The translations under genes were made by a program, and so were the position numbers. From assembly GCF_007750395.1 (NCBI RefSeq), contig NZ_CP036281.1, positions 6,037,001 to 6,101,000 of the forward strand: a stretch of 64,000 nucleotides of DNA, read 5' to 3'. The first letter of the stretch is position 1, and every line of letters starts with the position of its first letter. A model generated the notes under the pieces. That model saw nothing but the letters and a program-made list of their open reading frames with translations. It searched no databases and was not told the origin of the DNA. Source of the DNA: Polystyrenella longa. GTDB taxonomy: Bacteria; Planctomycetota; Planctomycetia; Planctomycetales; Planctomycetaceae. Positions 52,355-60,622 of the stretch are shown piece after piece.

Positions 52355-54658
52355 TTACTCTTTGGTCTGCTTGCTGGCGAGTTCGGCTGGGGCTCCGAGG
52401 AGGCCGACTTCGAGCATGGTCTGGACCACTTTTTTGGCGACAGGGCCGGCCATTTTGCCACCGGAACCAGCATGTTCCATGACAACGGCGAAGGCGTATT
52501 TTGGACGATCGGCGGGGACATACCCGGCGAACCAGGCGTGATCGCGGCGTCCGGCACCGACTTCGGCTGTCCCCGTTTTGCCTGCAATTTCGACTTCGGA
52601 CAGGCGAACATGTTTGTATCCTGTCCCCCGGGGGTTCTGCACCACCATCCACAAACCCTCGCGGATACGGGCGAGCATGTCGTCATTGGCTCCCGGAATT
52701 GGTAAAACGGTCGGTTCGCGGAATTGGGGTTGGACCGCGTCGACATCTTCAATCTGGTCGACGATATAAGGAGTGACCAGCTCGCCTCCATTGGCGATGA
52801 AGGCCATCATCCGGGCAATCTGTATGGGAGTCGTCGTCAGACGAGCCTGACCGATGGCGAGGCCGCGACTGTTGCCCGAGTAACCGACATCTCCCGGTTT
52901 CAAGTTTGGCAGGTTGCCACTGCGCTCATCCGGCAGATCGATCCCGGAACGCTGTCCAAAACCGAGACGGCGGGCCCAGTCGACGAAAGGTTGAGCCCCC
53001 AGTTCTTCCGCTGCTGTGAAGAAATAGACGTTACACGACTGACAGAGAGCATCCGTCAAACTCATGTCGCCATGTCCGTGGCCATAATGCGAATAGATGT
53101 AACAACGGTATTGATGCGGACGATGCAAAAACCCCTGACAGAAACGAGGTTCGTCCGGATTCCACTGGCCACTGTGTAACATGGCGATGGAAGACATCGT
53201 CTTGAAGACCGATCCGGGGGCCACCGCCATTTGAGTGAACCGGGTCATGAAGGGACCACGTTGGTCCTGTTGTAACTGTTGCCAGCGCGGCAGATTTTTT
53301 TCAGGGTGCGACATCAATTCGAGATCGAATCCGGGTGCCGAAACCGCTGCGACCACTTCTCCCGTGCGGACATCCAGCACGATAACGGCTCCACCGGCCG
53401 GAGGTTGAATATGACTTCCCTGACCAATTGCCGTCTGAACCGGGCCACCATCCACGACTTCTTCGGCCGATCGCTGATCCTCTTCGTTGATTGCTGGAAT
53501 CTCATCGCCAAGAGCGATTTCGTTTTCCAGGAAGTCCTGAATTGTTCGCTGCAATTGACTGTTCAGCGAGACGATCACGTTTCGCCCCTTACGAGGATTC
53601 CGCACGACCTCGTCGGATAGAATCTCGCCGTGCTGATTTTTTCTGATCCGGCGAAGACCGCGTAATCCCCTGATCTGGCGGTCGTATCTTTTTTCGAGAC
53701 CGGTCAAGCCGATGTGATCACCGATCTGATAATCAAGCGGATCCGCCCCTTCGAGTGTCTCTTGGCGTTCGGCGTATTGTTCGGGCGTCAGTGGGCGGCG
53801 AACTCCGATGATATGAGCCGCGAGATCGCGTTGGGGATAATGGCGTTCGTTGGTTGTGTCAAAGTCGAGTCCGGGAAACTGGGACCGATGTGTTTTAATA
53901 CGGCTCGCCGTTTCCATCGTGATGTTCTCCACCACGGTGTGATATTCCAGCTCTTCTCGAATGACGAGTGGATCGTCGGCGTGCCGATGCGGGGTCGTGG
54001 TCAGTTCGCGTTTGACCGAATGGCTCAGCCGGGACCACCAGTCATCAGGCTGATCTGTTTCATCCTCATTGTCGGCTGCCGCTTGAGTTTCTCGTTCCGC
54101 CTGTCGACGATTTACAGCGTCTAACTGACGTTCCACCCGAAGTTGTATCGCTTTTCGAGCCACCCGAATTTCTTCCGTTGTCTGCCCCGTCAATTGCGCG
54201 ACTCGTTCCCACATTGCATCTCGTTCTGCCAGGATAATTAATTCCTGTTCGGCAATCTTCTCCTTATCGCGACGCTCCTGGGGGGAAAGGCGATTCCGTG
54301 CATGCCGCTTCAGCCAGTTCTCATTGGCCGGTTCTTCCAACCAGCGGTAGTGGGACGTGAGATTGAGGACCTGTCGATCCTCCGCCAGAACCATCCCTTC
54401 TCTCGTGAGAATGCGGCCATCGAGAGATGGGAGAGAGACTTCAGCTACGTACTCTTTATCAAACAGAGCCGCATAGTCGTCCGTCAGTTCGGTTTGAATA
54501 AAATAGAGCCGATAAAGAATAACGCTGACGATGCAACCGAATCCCACCAGCAACGTCAACAGTCTGAGCAGTGGGTTCTGATCCGTCCGCAACACTTCCA
54601 TTGCCGACCGGACTTCGGTCTGGGAAGAAGAGAATGGATTGATCGGTTGATTCAACAT
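52355..54658 (-). CDS. mrdA: Penicillin-binding protein 2 (MrdA-type transpeptidase)
   Basis: This is a 767-residue class-B penicillin-binding protein that cross-links peptidoglycan in the elongasome. It has a membrane helix (LLRLLTLLVGFGCIVSVILY, about residues 32-52), a long non-catalytic part with coiled-coil stretches (about 90-260), and a transpeptidase domain (about 430-745). Active-site motifs are APGSVFKTMSS (SxxK), CQSCNVYF (SxN), and AGKTGTAEVG (KTG). The gene follows mreD after 26 nt. The ATG at 54658 is used; a TTG at 54676 is upstream. No rodA gene is next to it. Confidence 0.93.
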   Translation of the reverse strand: MLNQPINPFSSSQTEVRSAMEVLRTDQNPLLRLLTLLVGFGCIVSVILYRLYFIQTELTDDYAALFDKEYVAEVSLPSLDGRILTREGMVLAEDRQVLNLTSHYRWLEEPANENWLKRHARNRLSPQERRDKEKIAEQELIILAERDAMWERVAQLTGQTTEEIRVARKAIQLRVERQLDAVNRRQAERETQAAADNEDETDQPDDWWSRLSHSVKRELTTTPHRHADDPLVIREELEYHTVVENITMETASRIKTHRSQFPGLDFDTTNERHYPQRDLAAHIIGVRRPLTPEQYAERQETLEGADPLDYQIGDHIGLTGLEKRYDRQIRGLRGLRRIRKNQHGEILSDEVVRNPRKGRNVIVSLNSQLQRTIQDFLENEIALGDEIPAINEEDQRSAEEVVDGGPVQTAIGQGSHIQPPAGGAVIVLDVRTGEVVAAVSAPGFDLELMSHPEKNLPRWQQLQQDQRGPFMTRFTQMAVAPGSVFKTMSSIAMLHSGQWNPDEPRFCQGFLHRPHQYRCYIYSHYGHGHGDMSLTDALCQSCNVYFFTAAEELGAQPFVDWARRLGFGQRSGIDLPDERSGNLPNLKPGDVGYSGNSRGLAIGQARLTTTPIQIARMMAFIANGGELVTPYIVDQIEDVDAVQPQFREPTVLPIPGANDDMLARIREGLWMVVQNPRGTGYKHVRLSEVEIAGKTGTAEVGAGRRDHAWFAGYVPADRPKYAFAVVMEHAGSGGKMAGPVAKKVVQTMLEVGLLGAPAELASKQTKE

Positions 54659-54684
54659 TTGAACTATGAATTTCAAACAGGCTG

Positions 54685-55188
54685 TTATCGCCAGGCAACT
54701 TTACTTGAGGAACCGGACCAGAAACGCTTAACCAGCCGTTGCATTAATACCAACGTCACCAGCATTGCGGCTGTATAAAATATCGACCCCACCGACTGAG
54801 TCACGACCGACTGCCACCACTTGAGTTGACCATCCAGCAACGTGACCGACAGATTGACTCCGGCGACATACCAGGACAACAGAAAGAAGGAACGTCCGTA
54901 CGCCGTTTCTCCTTTTTTTTCCTCTGCCTTCCACTGACTGATCCAGAGCCCCAACACGGCCACGAACATACCTAACCCCATCGTTTCCCCGCGTAATGCA
55001 TCGTCGGCCAGACCAACCATCGCAGCCAGGAAATACGCTCGGTTACCAGACGTCGCCGCAGTCAGTCCCACCATCAACATCGCCAGAAACGAAGGCGACA
55101 TCGACCAGACGGTCAACTCCCCCGTCAATCCGGCCTGACAGACCAGAGCAACATAGAGGAGCAGAAATAGCTTGAAGGTTGTTTTCAT
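54685..55188 (-). CDS. mreD: Rod shape-determining protein MreD
   Basis: This 167-residue integral membrane protein has about five helices (residues 5-20, 30-48, 50-66, 70-90, 95-115, and 130-150). It lies between mreC and the PBP2 gene, and this position plus length are the main support; MreD is weakly conserved in sequence. Features seen are SPSFLAMLMVGLTAATSGN and FLAAMVGLADDALRGETMGLGMF, the latter with the G-x-x-x-D-x-x-x-G-x-x-x-G pattern of MreD. The start ATG is at 55188. A 313-nt gap holding an inverted repeat separates it from mreC. Confidence 0.85.
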   Translation of the reverse strand: MKTTFKLFLLLYVALVCQAGLTGELTVWSMSPSFLAMLMVGLTAATSGNRAYFLAAMVGLADDALRGETMGLGMFVAVLGLWISQWKAEEKKGETAYGRSFFLLSWYVAGVNLSVTLLDGQLKWWQSVVTQSVGSIFYTAAMLVTLVLMQRLVKRFWSGSSSKVAWR

Positions 55189-55250
55189 GAGTAATTGAAT
55201 TGTTGGAAGTTAATGAAAGGTTTGGATGTCGATGGAGTAGGGAGTATTTT

Positions 55251-55449
55251 GTTTGAAACACGAAGACACAAAGAAGAAGTAGTAGTTCAGTACGTTAGAA
55301 GCAGACGTGTTGTAACAGTATTTTAATCCCGGTTGATGTTCTTTGTTTCTATACAAGTAACCGAACCCCGAAAGACTTTGATTGTTTATCTCAGTTCTCT
55401 TTTGTCTTCATTTCTTAATGTCTTCGTGACTTCGTGATAAAAACAAAAC
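55251..55449. repeat. Inverted CACGAAGACAC-type repeats inside the mre cluster
   Basis: GTTTGAAACACGAAGACACAAAG (about 55251-55273) and, about 150 nt further, GTCTTCGTGACTTCGTGATAA (about 55420-55440) followed by AAACAAAAC are in opposite orientation. They belong to the same family as the pair at 50801-50933 and the solitary copy at 59082-59110, with consensus about CTTCGTGTCTTCGTGxTT. Together they occupy the mreC-mreD gap, where operons normally have only a few bases. Confidence 0.6.
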
Positions 55450-55501
55450 GAACAATTCTTCTTAACCAAGTTGATCCGTTTTTCTCTCCGTGGCTCCAGT
55501 C

Positions 55502-56434
55502 CTAGTTGGCCAGCATTCGATGGGGGTTCATTTTTTGACGGAGGATTTCGACTTGGGTAAACCGGGTTTGTTGAACGGCGGGTTCGACGTCGATGGTCCA
55601 TTCCAGACTTCCTCCATCCAGTTCCGCCCGGACAACTTTTCCAAAGTAGAGGGGGTAACCCTGTGGACTCTCTTCGGGAACAGTATAAACCTCGTCGCCG
55701 ACATGGACGACTTCCTCATTATTCACCAGCGTCAATTGGCAATGCCCTTCACCGGTGCCTATCAGGAGTCCGTCGGCGCCGGTGACGTATTGCTGCCCCA
55801 CTTGTCGAATCAATCGGGCGCGGGCGGAGAACTCTTCATCGGTGACACCTTGAATTGTGCTGCTCCAATGCCCTACTTGAGAGACACGTCCCACGATCAC
55901 ACGACCGGCGAGAACCAGATCTTCCTGTTGAACCGAATGATCCTCACCTAAGTCGAAGATGGAATTGTTGCTGCTGAGAACCCAGTGTGATTCGGCCACA
56001 CCGCTGTTTCCACCAGCATCGAGCAGCAATTCATTCTTCCACGCCTGCTGTAACGGTTGGCTCAACACTCTGGCGGTGACCAGTTCCGGCAGCACTAATA
56101 TTTCCGACTTCTCTGCGCGGAAGGGAAACTGCACATACTGTTGCTGCTCGGTGACTTGTTCCTGTAGTCGGATTGCTTCGGCGCGGGCCGCTTGGAGTTT
56201 CTGTCTGAGTTGACCGACTTCTTCTTCAAGCGATGCCAGTTGTGGCGAGTGATCTACAGGTTGATACTTGGGCCAGGCCTCCCTCGCCAATACAATGGCG
56301 AGTAGCCCTGGTTTTAAACCTTCGCGCACCGTCAAACTCAGCTTCTGGCCAACGTCTGCCGGTGCCAGAAACAGAATCAATGCCAGCAGCAACAGGCTGA
56401 CAACCACAAAAATGGAAGGACGTCTCCTGACCAT
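55502..56434 (-). CDS. mreC: Rod shape-determining protein MreC
   Basis: This is a 310-residue elongasome protein that connects MreB filaments to the periplasmic synthases. It has a membrane helix near the start (VVVSLLLLALILFLAP, about residues 8-26), a coiled coil (about 60-105, EEVGQLRQKLQAARAEAIRL), and a beta-barrel part (about 115-300) with FDLGEDHSVQQEDLVLAGRVIVG, DEEFSARARLIR and GYPLYFGKVV motifs. These match MreC. It lies downstream of mreB by 74 nt on the same strand. The ATG at 56434 is the first in frame with a correct helix position. Confidence 0.9.
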   Translation of the reverse strand: MVRRRPSIFVVVSLLLLALILFLAPADVGQKLSLTVREGLKPGLLAIVLAREAWPKYQPVDHSPQLASLEEEVGQLRQKLQAARAEAIRLQEQVTEQQQYVQFPFRAEKSEILVLPELVTARVLSQPLQQAWKNELLLDAGGNSGVAESHWVLSSNNSIFDLGEDHSVQQEDLVLAGRVIVGRVSQVGHWSSTIQGVTDEEFSARARLIRQVGQQYVTGADGLLIGTGEGHCQLTLVNNEEVVHVGDEVYTVPEESPQGYPLYFGKVVRAELDGGSLEWTIDVEPAVQQTRFTQVEILRQKMNPHRMLAN

Positions 56435-56508
56435 GTCGTGTGAGGGACTTTGTTTAAGGAAGGTTGTTTTGAATCATCAGGACATCAATTGATCAACGGT
56501 GCTTCAGT

Positions 56509-57552
56509 CTACTCTGAGCCATCATCTAAACTGTCGCGCCATTGGGCGAGGTGTTCGAGACAGATGGCGGTGCCGCGGGCAACCGTAGTGAGGGGGTCTT
56601 CCGTGACGCGGGCGGGGATGCCCAGTTGTTCGTTCATGAATCGATCGAGTCCGGTCAGCAGCGCACCACCACCAGTGAGGACCACCCCTTGATCCGCCAA
56701 GTCAGCGACGAGTTCTGGTTTACATTGTTCGATGACGTTCTTCATGCAGTTCAGGATCGATTCCAACGGACTACGTAATGATTCGCGGACCTGTTCGCTG
56801 GTAACAACCGCTTTACGGGGAACACCGCTGATCGTATCGAGCCCACTGACTTCCATGTTCAATTCCCGATCGAGCGGGTAGGCGCTACCAATGTTGATTT
56901 TGATTTGTTCGGCTGTCTGTACACCGATTCGCATGGAGAATTTCTGTCGCAAGTAGTCGACGATGGCGACATCCATTTCATCACCCGCGAGACGAATCGA
57001 TTTTCCGACGACAATATCACCCAGAGAGAGAATGGCCACTTCCGTGGTACCACCGCCGATATCGCAAACCATGCTGGCCATCGGTTCTGAGATGGGCAGT
57101 CCGGCACCAATGCTGGCCGCTCTGGATTCATCAAGTAGGAACACACGTCCCGCTCCAGCGCGTTCAGCACTGTTGAAGACGGCTCGTTTTTCCACAGGAG
57201 TAATTCCACCTGGAACCGCAATCACGACGCGCGGTTTCAGCCCCATTTTCTGATGGCTCGCCTTTTCGATGAAGTAACGAAGCATCGCTTCGCACAGTTC
57301 AAAGTCAGTGATCACGCCATCCTGCAAGGGGCGGACGGCTGTGATGGAGTCGGGCGTTCGTCCCAGCATTTGTCGGGCGAGTTTCCCGACGGCGGTACCG
57401 CGACCGAGAACTTCGCGGGTACCCTTCTGCAGGGCAACTACGGAGGGTTCATTCACCATGATCCCTCGCCCCTGTCGGGCCACGAGTGTATTGGCTGTCC
57501 CTAGATCGATAGCGAGATCGGGGCAGAGATATTGTTTAACGCGATTCAGCAT
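56509..57552 (-). CDS. mreB: Actin-like cell-shape protein MreB
   Basis: This is a 347-residue actin homologue that forms membrane-associated filaments guiding sidewall synthesis. ATP-binding motifs seen are LAIDLGTANTLVARQG (phosphate 1), CDIGGGTTEVAILSLG (phosphate 2), LTGGGALLTGLDRFM (adenosine), and PLQDGVITDFELCEAML. The connect region reads LLDESRAASIGAG where MreBs usually have EEPMAAAIGAG, so the P-M pair is replaced by S-R; the second acidic residue and the IGAG part are kept. The start ATG is at 57552. It is the first gene of mreB-mreC-mreD-PBP2. Confidence 0.95.
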   Translation of the reverse strand: MLNRVKQYLCPDLAIDLGTANTLVARQGRGIMVNEPSVVALQKGTREVLGRGTAVGKLARQMLGRTPDSITAVRPLQDGVITDFELCEAMLRYFIEKASHQKMGLKPRVVIAVPGGITPVEKRAVFNSAERAGAGRVFLLDESRAASIGAGLPISEPMASMVCDIGGGTTEVAILSLGDIVVGKSIRLAGDEMDVAIVDYLRQKFSMRIGVQTAEQIKINIGSAYPLDRELNMEVSGLDTISGVPRKAVVTSEQVRESLRSPLESILNCMKNVIEQCKPELVADLADQGVVLTGGGALLTGLDRFMNEQLGIPARVTEDPLTTVARGTAICLEHLAQWRDSLDDGSE

Positions 57553-57608
57553 CCGTGCTTACTCACTTAAGTCGTTTATGTTCCACAGATTCGACTGAAT
57601 CCGGGTGC

Positions 57609-57766
57609 CACGGCTAGCTCGACTAGCCGTGCGGGAACAGAGTTCGGGATCGAACGCTCCGACAGAAATTCATTCCATGAATCTGTCGAGAACTTTTTCA
57701 GATGACCTGTTGAACTCTGAAAGAGTGATTGCATTCACTTAGGCACGACTAGACGAGCTAGCCGTG
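57609..57766. repeat. Inverted pair of palindromic CACGGCTAG units (MITE-like)
   Basis: CACGGCTAG-N5-CTAGCCGTG (57609-57631) is a perfect 9-bp hairpin. CACGACTAG-N5-CTAGCCGTG (57744-57766) is a second, nearly perfect hairpin in opposite orientation. Both are flanked by GTGCC- or GGTCC-like ends. Between them is a further hairpin built on CGACAG...CTGTCG (about 57659-57689). The whole is about 158 bp and sits in the 369-nt gap upstream of mreB and downstream of the bestrophin-like gene. It has no ORF, so it would be a non-autonomous element. Confidence 0.65.
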
Positions 57767-57921
57767 GTCCTCTGTTGAAGGGGGCGCAAGTTGACTGTCC
57801 GGCAGGATTTGCCGGAGGGATGTTGTACTCGATACCCGAAAACAGAGCAAGATGGGGTTTGCTTGAGACTTCTCGAACAAGACGAGGAGTTAATCACCGA
57901 TACCCATTACCTATTAACGAC

Positions 57922-58863
57922 TTACATCAACACGTTGTCAATCGGTTTAGGCAGTTCTTCGACGTTCTGTTCGCCCAGTTGCTGTCGCAGATTGATTTCT
58001 ATCGTTTTGGCGATGGCCGCGACGGGGAGATCCTGCTCGTCCTTACCGAAGGGTTCTTCGATTTCGTCTCCGATTTCATCCAGCCCAAAGAAGGCGTGTG
58101 AGATCAATAACACGACCAGCGGAGTCAGCCATTGGACATCCTTCACAATCCCAAACGGCAGGAAGAAGCAGTAGAAGGCGACGGTCCGGTGAATCAGCAC
58201 GGAATAGGCATACGGGATCGGCGTATTTTTCACCCGTTCGCAACCTCCTTGAATGTCGGTGAATGAGGTCACGGTCGCATCGAGCGTCTGATAATGATAA
58301 TCGGTCAACCAGCCCCGTTTCCAGACGGACGTCAGTTTAATCCCCAGCTGATGCAGCATCGCTGCAGGGACATTTCGCTGACCACGCAGGGGTTCGATTT
58401 CGTCAGGAGCTAGAAAAGTTTCGAGTTCCGGGAAGGGGTCGTCATCGCGTAATGCATTCTTCACTGTATGAACATATGCCATGACATAAACGACCAGTTG
58501 TCGTTTAATTTCATCCATCTCGGCCTGTTCGTCGGGACTGGTGGCTGTGAAATACATCGGGATCTGCCGAGCCCAACTGCGAGAAGAATTCACCAACCGG
58601 CCGAGCAGAGTGCGGCCTTCCCAGTACCGTTCGTAAGCGGCATTGTTACGAAAACCAAGGAAGATACCGAGTGCGAGACCAATCAACGTAAAGGGCGTGC
58701 TCGTCAGCGTATATTTGTCGTCGACGTCAAAATGAATCTCAAGATAAGTGACAATAAAGGCACTCAAAGTCATGAAACCGATACGAAACGCCGTATGTGT
58801 GACCGATGTGCCCCGGAACGTAAACAGCATTCGGAACCACGACAACTTAGGATCAACAATCAT
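57922..58863 (-). CDS. Bestrophin-like anion channel (UPF0187)
   Basis: This is a 313-residue membrane protein with the bestrophin layout: an N-terminal amphipathic stretch, helices at about residues 25-50, 60-85 and 225-260, and FRNNAAYERYWEGRTLLGRLVN, which is the family signature (Y-x-R-(Y/F)-W-x-x-R). The later AFFGLDEIGDEIEEPFG segment matches the conserved calcium-clasp-like region in its acidic pattern. Bacterial bestrophins are pentameric channels, cation- or anion-selective. The frame starts at a TTG (58875), but the ATG at 58863 with AGG upstream is preferred. The surroundings give no hint of physiology. Confidence 0.88.
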   Translation of the reverse strand: MIVDPKLSWFRMLFTFRGTSVTHTAFRIGFMTLSAFIVTYLEIHFDVDDKYTLTSTPFTLIGLALGIFLGFRNNAAYERYWEGRTLLGRLVNSSRSWARQIPMYFTATSPDEQAEMDEIKRQLVVYVMAYVHTVKNALRDDDPFPELETFLAPDEIEPLRGQRNVPAAMLHQLGIKLTSVWKRGWLTDYHYQTLDATVTSFTDIQGGCERVKNTPIPYAYSVLIHRTVAFYCFFLPFGIVKDVQWLTPLVVLLISHAFFGLDEIGDEIEEPFGKDEQDLPVAAIAKTIEINLRQQLGEQNVEELPKPIDNVLM

Positions 58864-59081
58864 AAAACCTGCCAACCGAAACGGGTGAGGAAGTCAGAAG
58901 CGAGGTAATACGATAACGGGTGAAGGTTCAGTTTGGCAAATGAGGCCGCAATGGGGGATCAGGTCTCTCATTGACCATGCAAGAGTAGCGACAGCCTGAA
59001 CGGGTTCTCAATCGATTCTTACGGGAGAGGAATCAATCCTTTGTGTGCCTGTGACACCCGAGTTGTTGTAGCTCAGCCAAC

Positions 59082-59110
59082 TTCGTGTCTTCGTGGTTCA
59101 AAACAAAACC
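59082..59110. repeat. Solitary CTTCGTGTCTTCGTGG repeat copy
   Basis: CTTCGTGTCTTCGTGGTTC at 59083-59101 followed by AAAACAAAAC matches the family seen at 50801-50933 and 55251-55449; the AAAACAAAAC tail is shared with 55440-55449. It lies 30 nt past the end of the DUF1501 gene on the minus strand. The rest of the gap 58864-59140 has no gene. Confidence 0.55.
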
Positions 59111-59140
59111 TGCTTCGAAACCGATGGCAAAAATCGCTCC

Positions 59141-60472
59141 CTAGCTGAAAAGTTCCCGGATCGGTTCACCGCCGTCGGTGATGGGGACGGGGCGGTTGTC
59201 GGGGTCGTACAGTTCGTCGTGCGGATTGATGCCCAGGGCACAGTGAATCGTCGCGTGGAAATCGGGAATGGAGACGGGGCGGGAGACGATGTTCTGACAG
59301 AGTTCGTCCGTTTCACCAATGGTGATGCCGTTATTCAGACCACCACCAGCAAAGATCATGCTGAACGCTTTGCCCTGGTGTGCTCGGCCTCCGCCCGAAT
59401 CGAATCCAGAGGGACGACCGAACTCGGTGCCGACGACGATCAACGTTTTATCGAGCATTTTCTTCGCTTCGAGATCCTTGACCAGTGACGACAGAGCGAT
59501 GTCGAGTTCTTCAATCAGTTTGTATTGATCCTCAATCGTCTTGAAGTGAACGTCCCAACCGGCACCATTCAGGAAGTTCAGGTTGTGGGAGACCTCGACA
59601 AACCGAACACCCGACTCGAGCAATCGTCGTGCGAGCAGGCAACGTTGGCCGAATTCACTGCCGTAGCTGTTCCGCAGGTCGGCAGGTTCCCGATCGAGTT
59701 CAAAGATACGGGCGAACTCTGGACCCGCCATCGCCTGAGCCTGCTCGACGGCGGCATCGTAATCGTTGACCAACTTATCGGCCCGGTTTCGGTCGAGGTA
59801 GCCTGCTCGGACGGACTGCAGTAGTTTTTCGCGGCGTTGGTTTCGTTCGGTGGAATACTCTTTCGGGCGTGATATCCCTTTTGGCCCCGCTTTGGTTTCG
59901 GTCAGGTATAGATAACCGTACTGCGTCCCTAGAAATCCGGGTCCGCGAGTCACGTTGGGATACCCCATCAATACGTAAGCCGGGACACCGTCGCCCGCCG
60001 CGCCCCGCTGTTTGGTCACGATGGATCCGACGGAAGGGTAGACAATCGTGCCTGTCGTTTCACGACCCGTGTGAACACGGTTTGTTGCCGCAGCGTGTTC
60101 ATCAATAACATCGTGGTGGACAGTGCGAACGAGATTAAACCTGTCCAGAATCGGAGCGCAGCGACTTAGGTGCTGGCAGACCTGCGTTCCTGGAATAGCG
60201 GTGTCGATGGAATCGTATAAGGAGCCTGGTTTTTTGTTTTGCGGATCCCCTTTCCGCTTGGGGTCCCAGGTATCTACCTGCCCGGCACCACCACCCAGCC
60301 AGATGAAAATACAGTGCTCCGCTTTACCCTTGGGCATCGCCTCGGCGGCCGCAGCGGCGGCTTCTTTGGCGGAGGCGTAATTGCCCGTCACGGAAAGAGC
60401 TGAAGCAGTCAAACCCGCAGCCCCGGCGTGGGAAAGAAAATCTCGTCGTGTATATTGATTGGAATTCAGCAC
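59141..60472 (-). CDS. DUF1501 family protein (TAT-exported sulfatase-like)
   Basis: This is a 443-residue protein with an export signal (YTRRDFLSHAGAAGLTASAL, TAT-like). The remainder is DUF1501, an alkaline-phosphatase-like/sulfatase-like fold: GGGAGQVDTWDPKR early, TVHHDVIDEHAAATNRVHTG, SVGSIVTKQRGAAG, VSHNLNFLNGAGWDVHFKT, and GTEFGRPSGFDSGGGRAHQG near the end. In planctomycetes this gene nearly always travels with a DUF1549/DUF1553 gene, as here (60623 onward, upstream on the same strand, 150-nt gap). Its reaction is not known. The start is a GTG at 60472 with AGG upstream. Confidence 0.92.
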   Translation of the reverse strand: MLNSNQYTRRDFLSHAGAAGLTASALSVTGNYASAKEAAAAAAEAMPKGKAEHCIFIWLGGGAGQVDTWDPKRKGDPQNKKPGSLYDSIDTAIPGTQVCQHLSRCAPILDRFNLVRTVHHDVIDEHAAATNRVHTGRETTGTIVYPSVGSIVTKQRGAAGDGVPAYVLMGYPNVTRGPGFLGTQYGYLYLTETKAGPKGISRPKEYSTERNQRREKLLQSVRAGYLDRNRADKLVNDYDAAVEQAQAMAGPEFARIFELDREPADLRNSYGSEFGQRCLLARRLLESGVRFVEVSHNLNFLNGAGWDVHFKTIEDQYKLIEELDIALSSLVKDLEAKKMLDKTLIVVGTEFGRPSGFDSGGGRAHQGKAFSMIFAGGGLNNGITIGETDELCQNIVSRPVSIPDFHATIHCALGINPHDELYDPDNRPVPITDGGEPIRELFS

Positions 60473-60622
60473 GGGAGCACCTGTATGAAAAATGTTTTCG
60501 TTGCTTCTAAATTATTATATGAATGGAGAGTTTGAATACAGACTTTGTAACCACACTGCTGGGCGAGCCTTGGTTCATAGTCTTCGGCGTTTATCGGTCT
60601 CCCTCTGTGGTTCTTAACAAAC

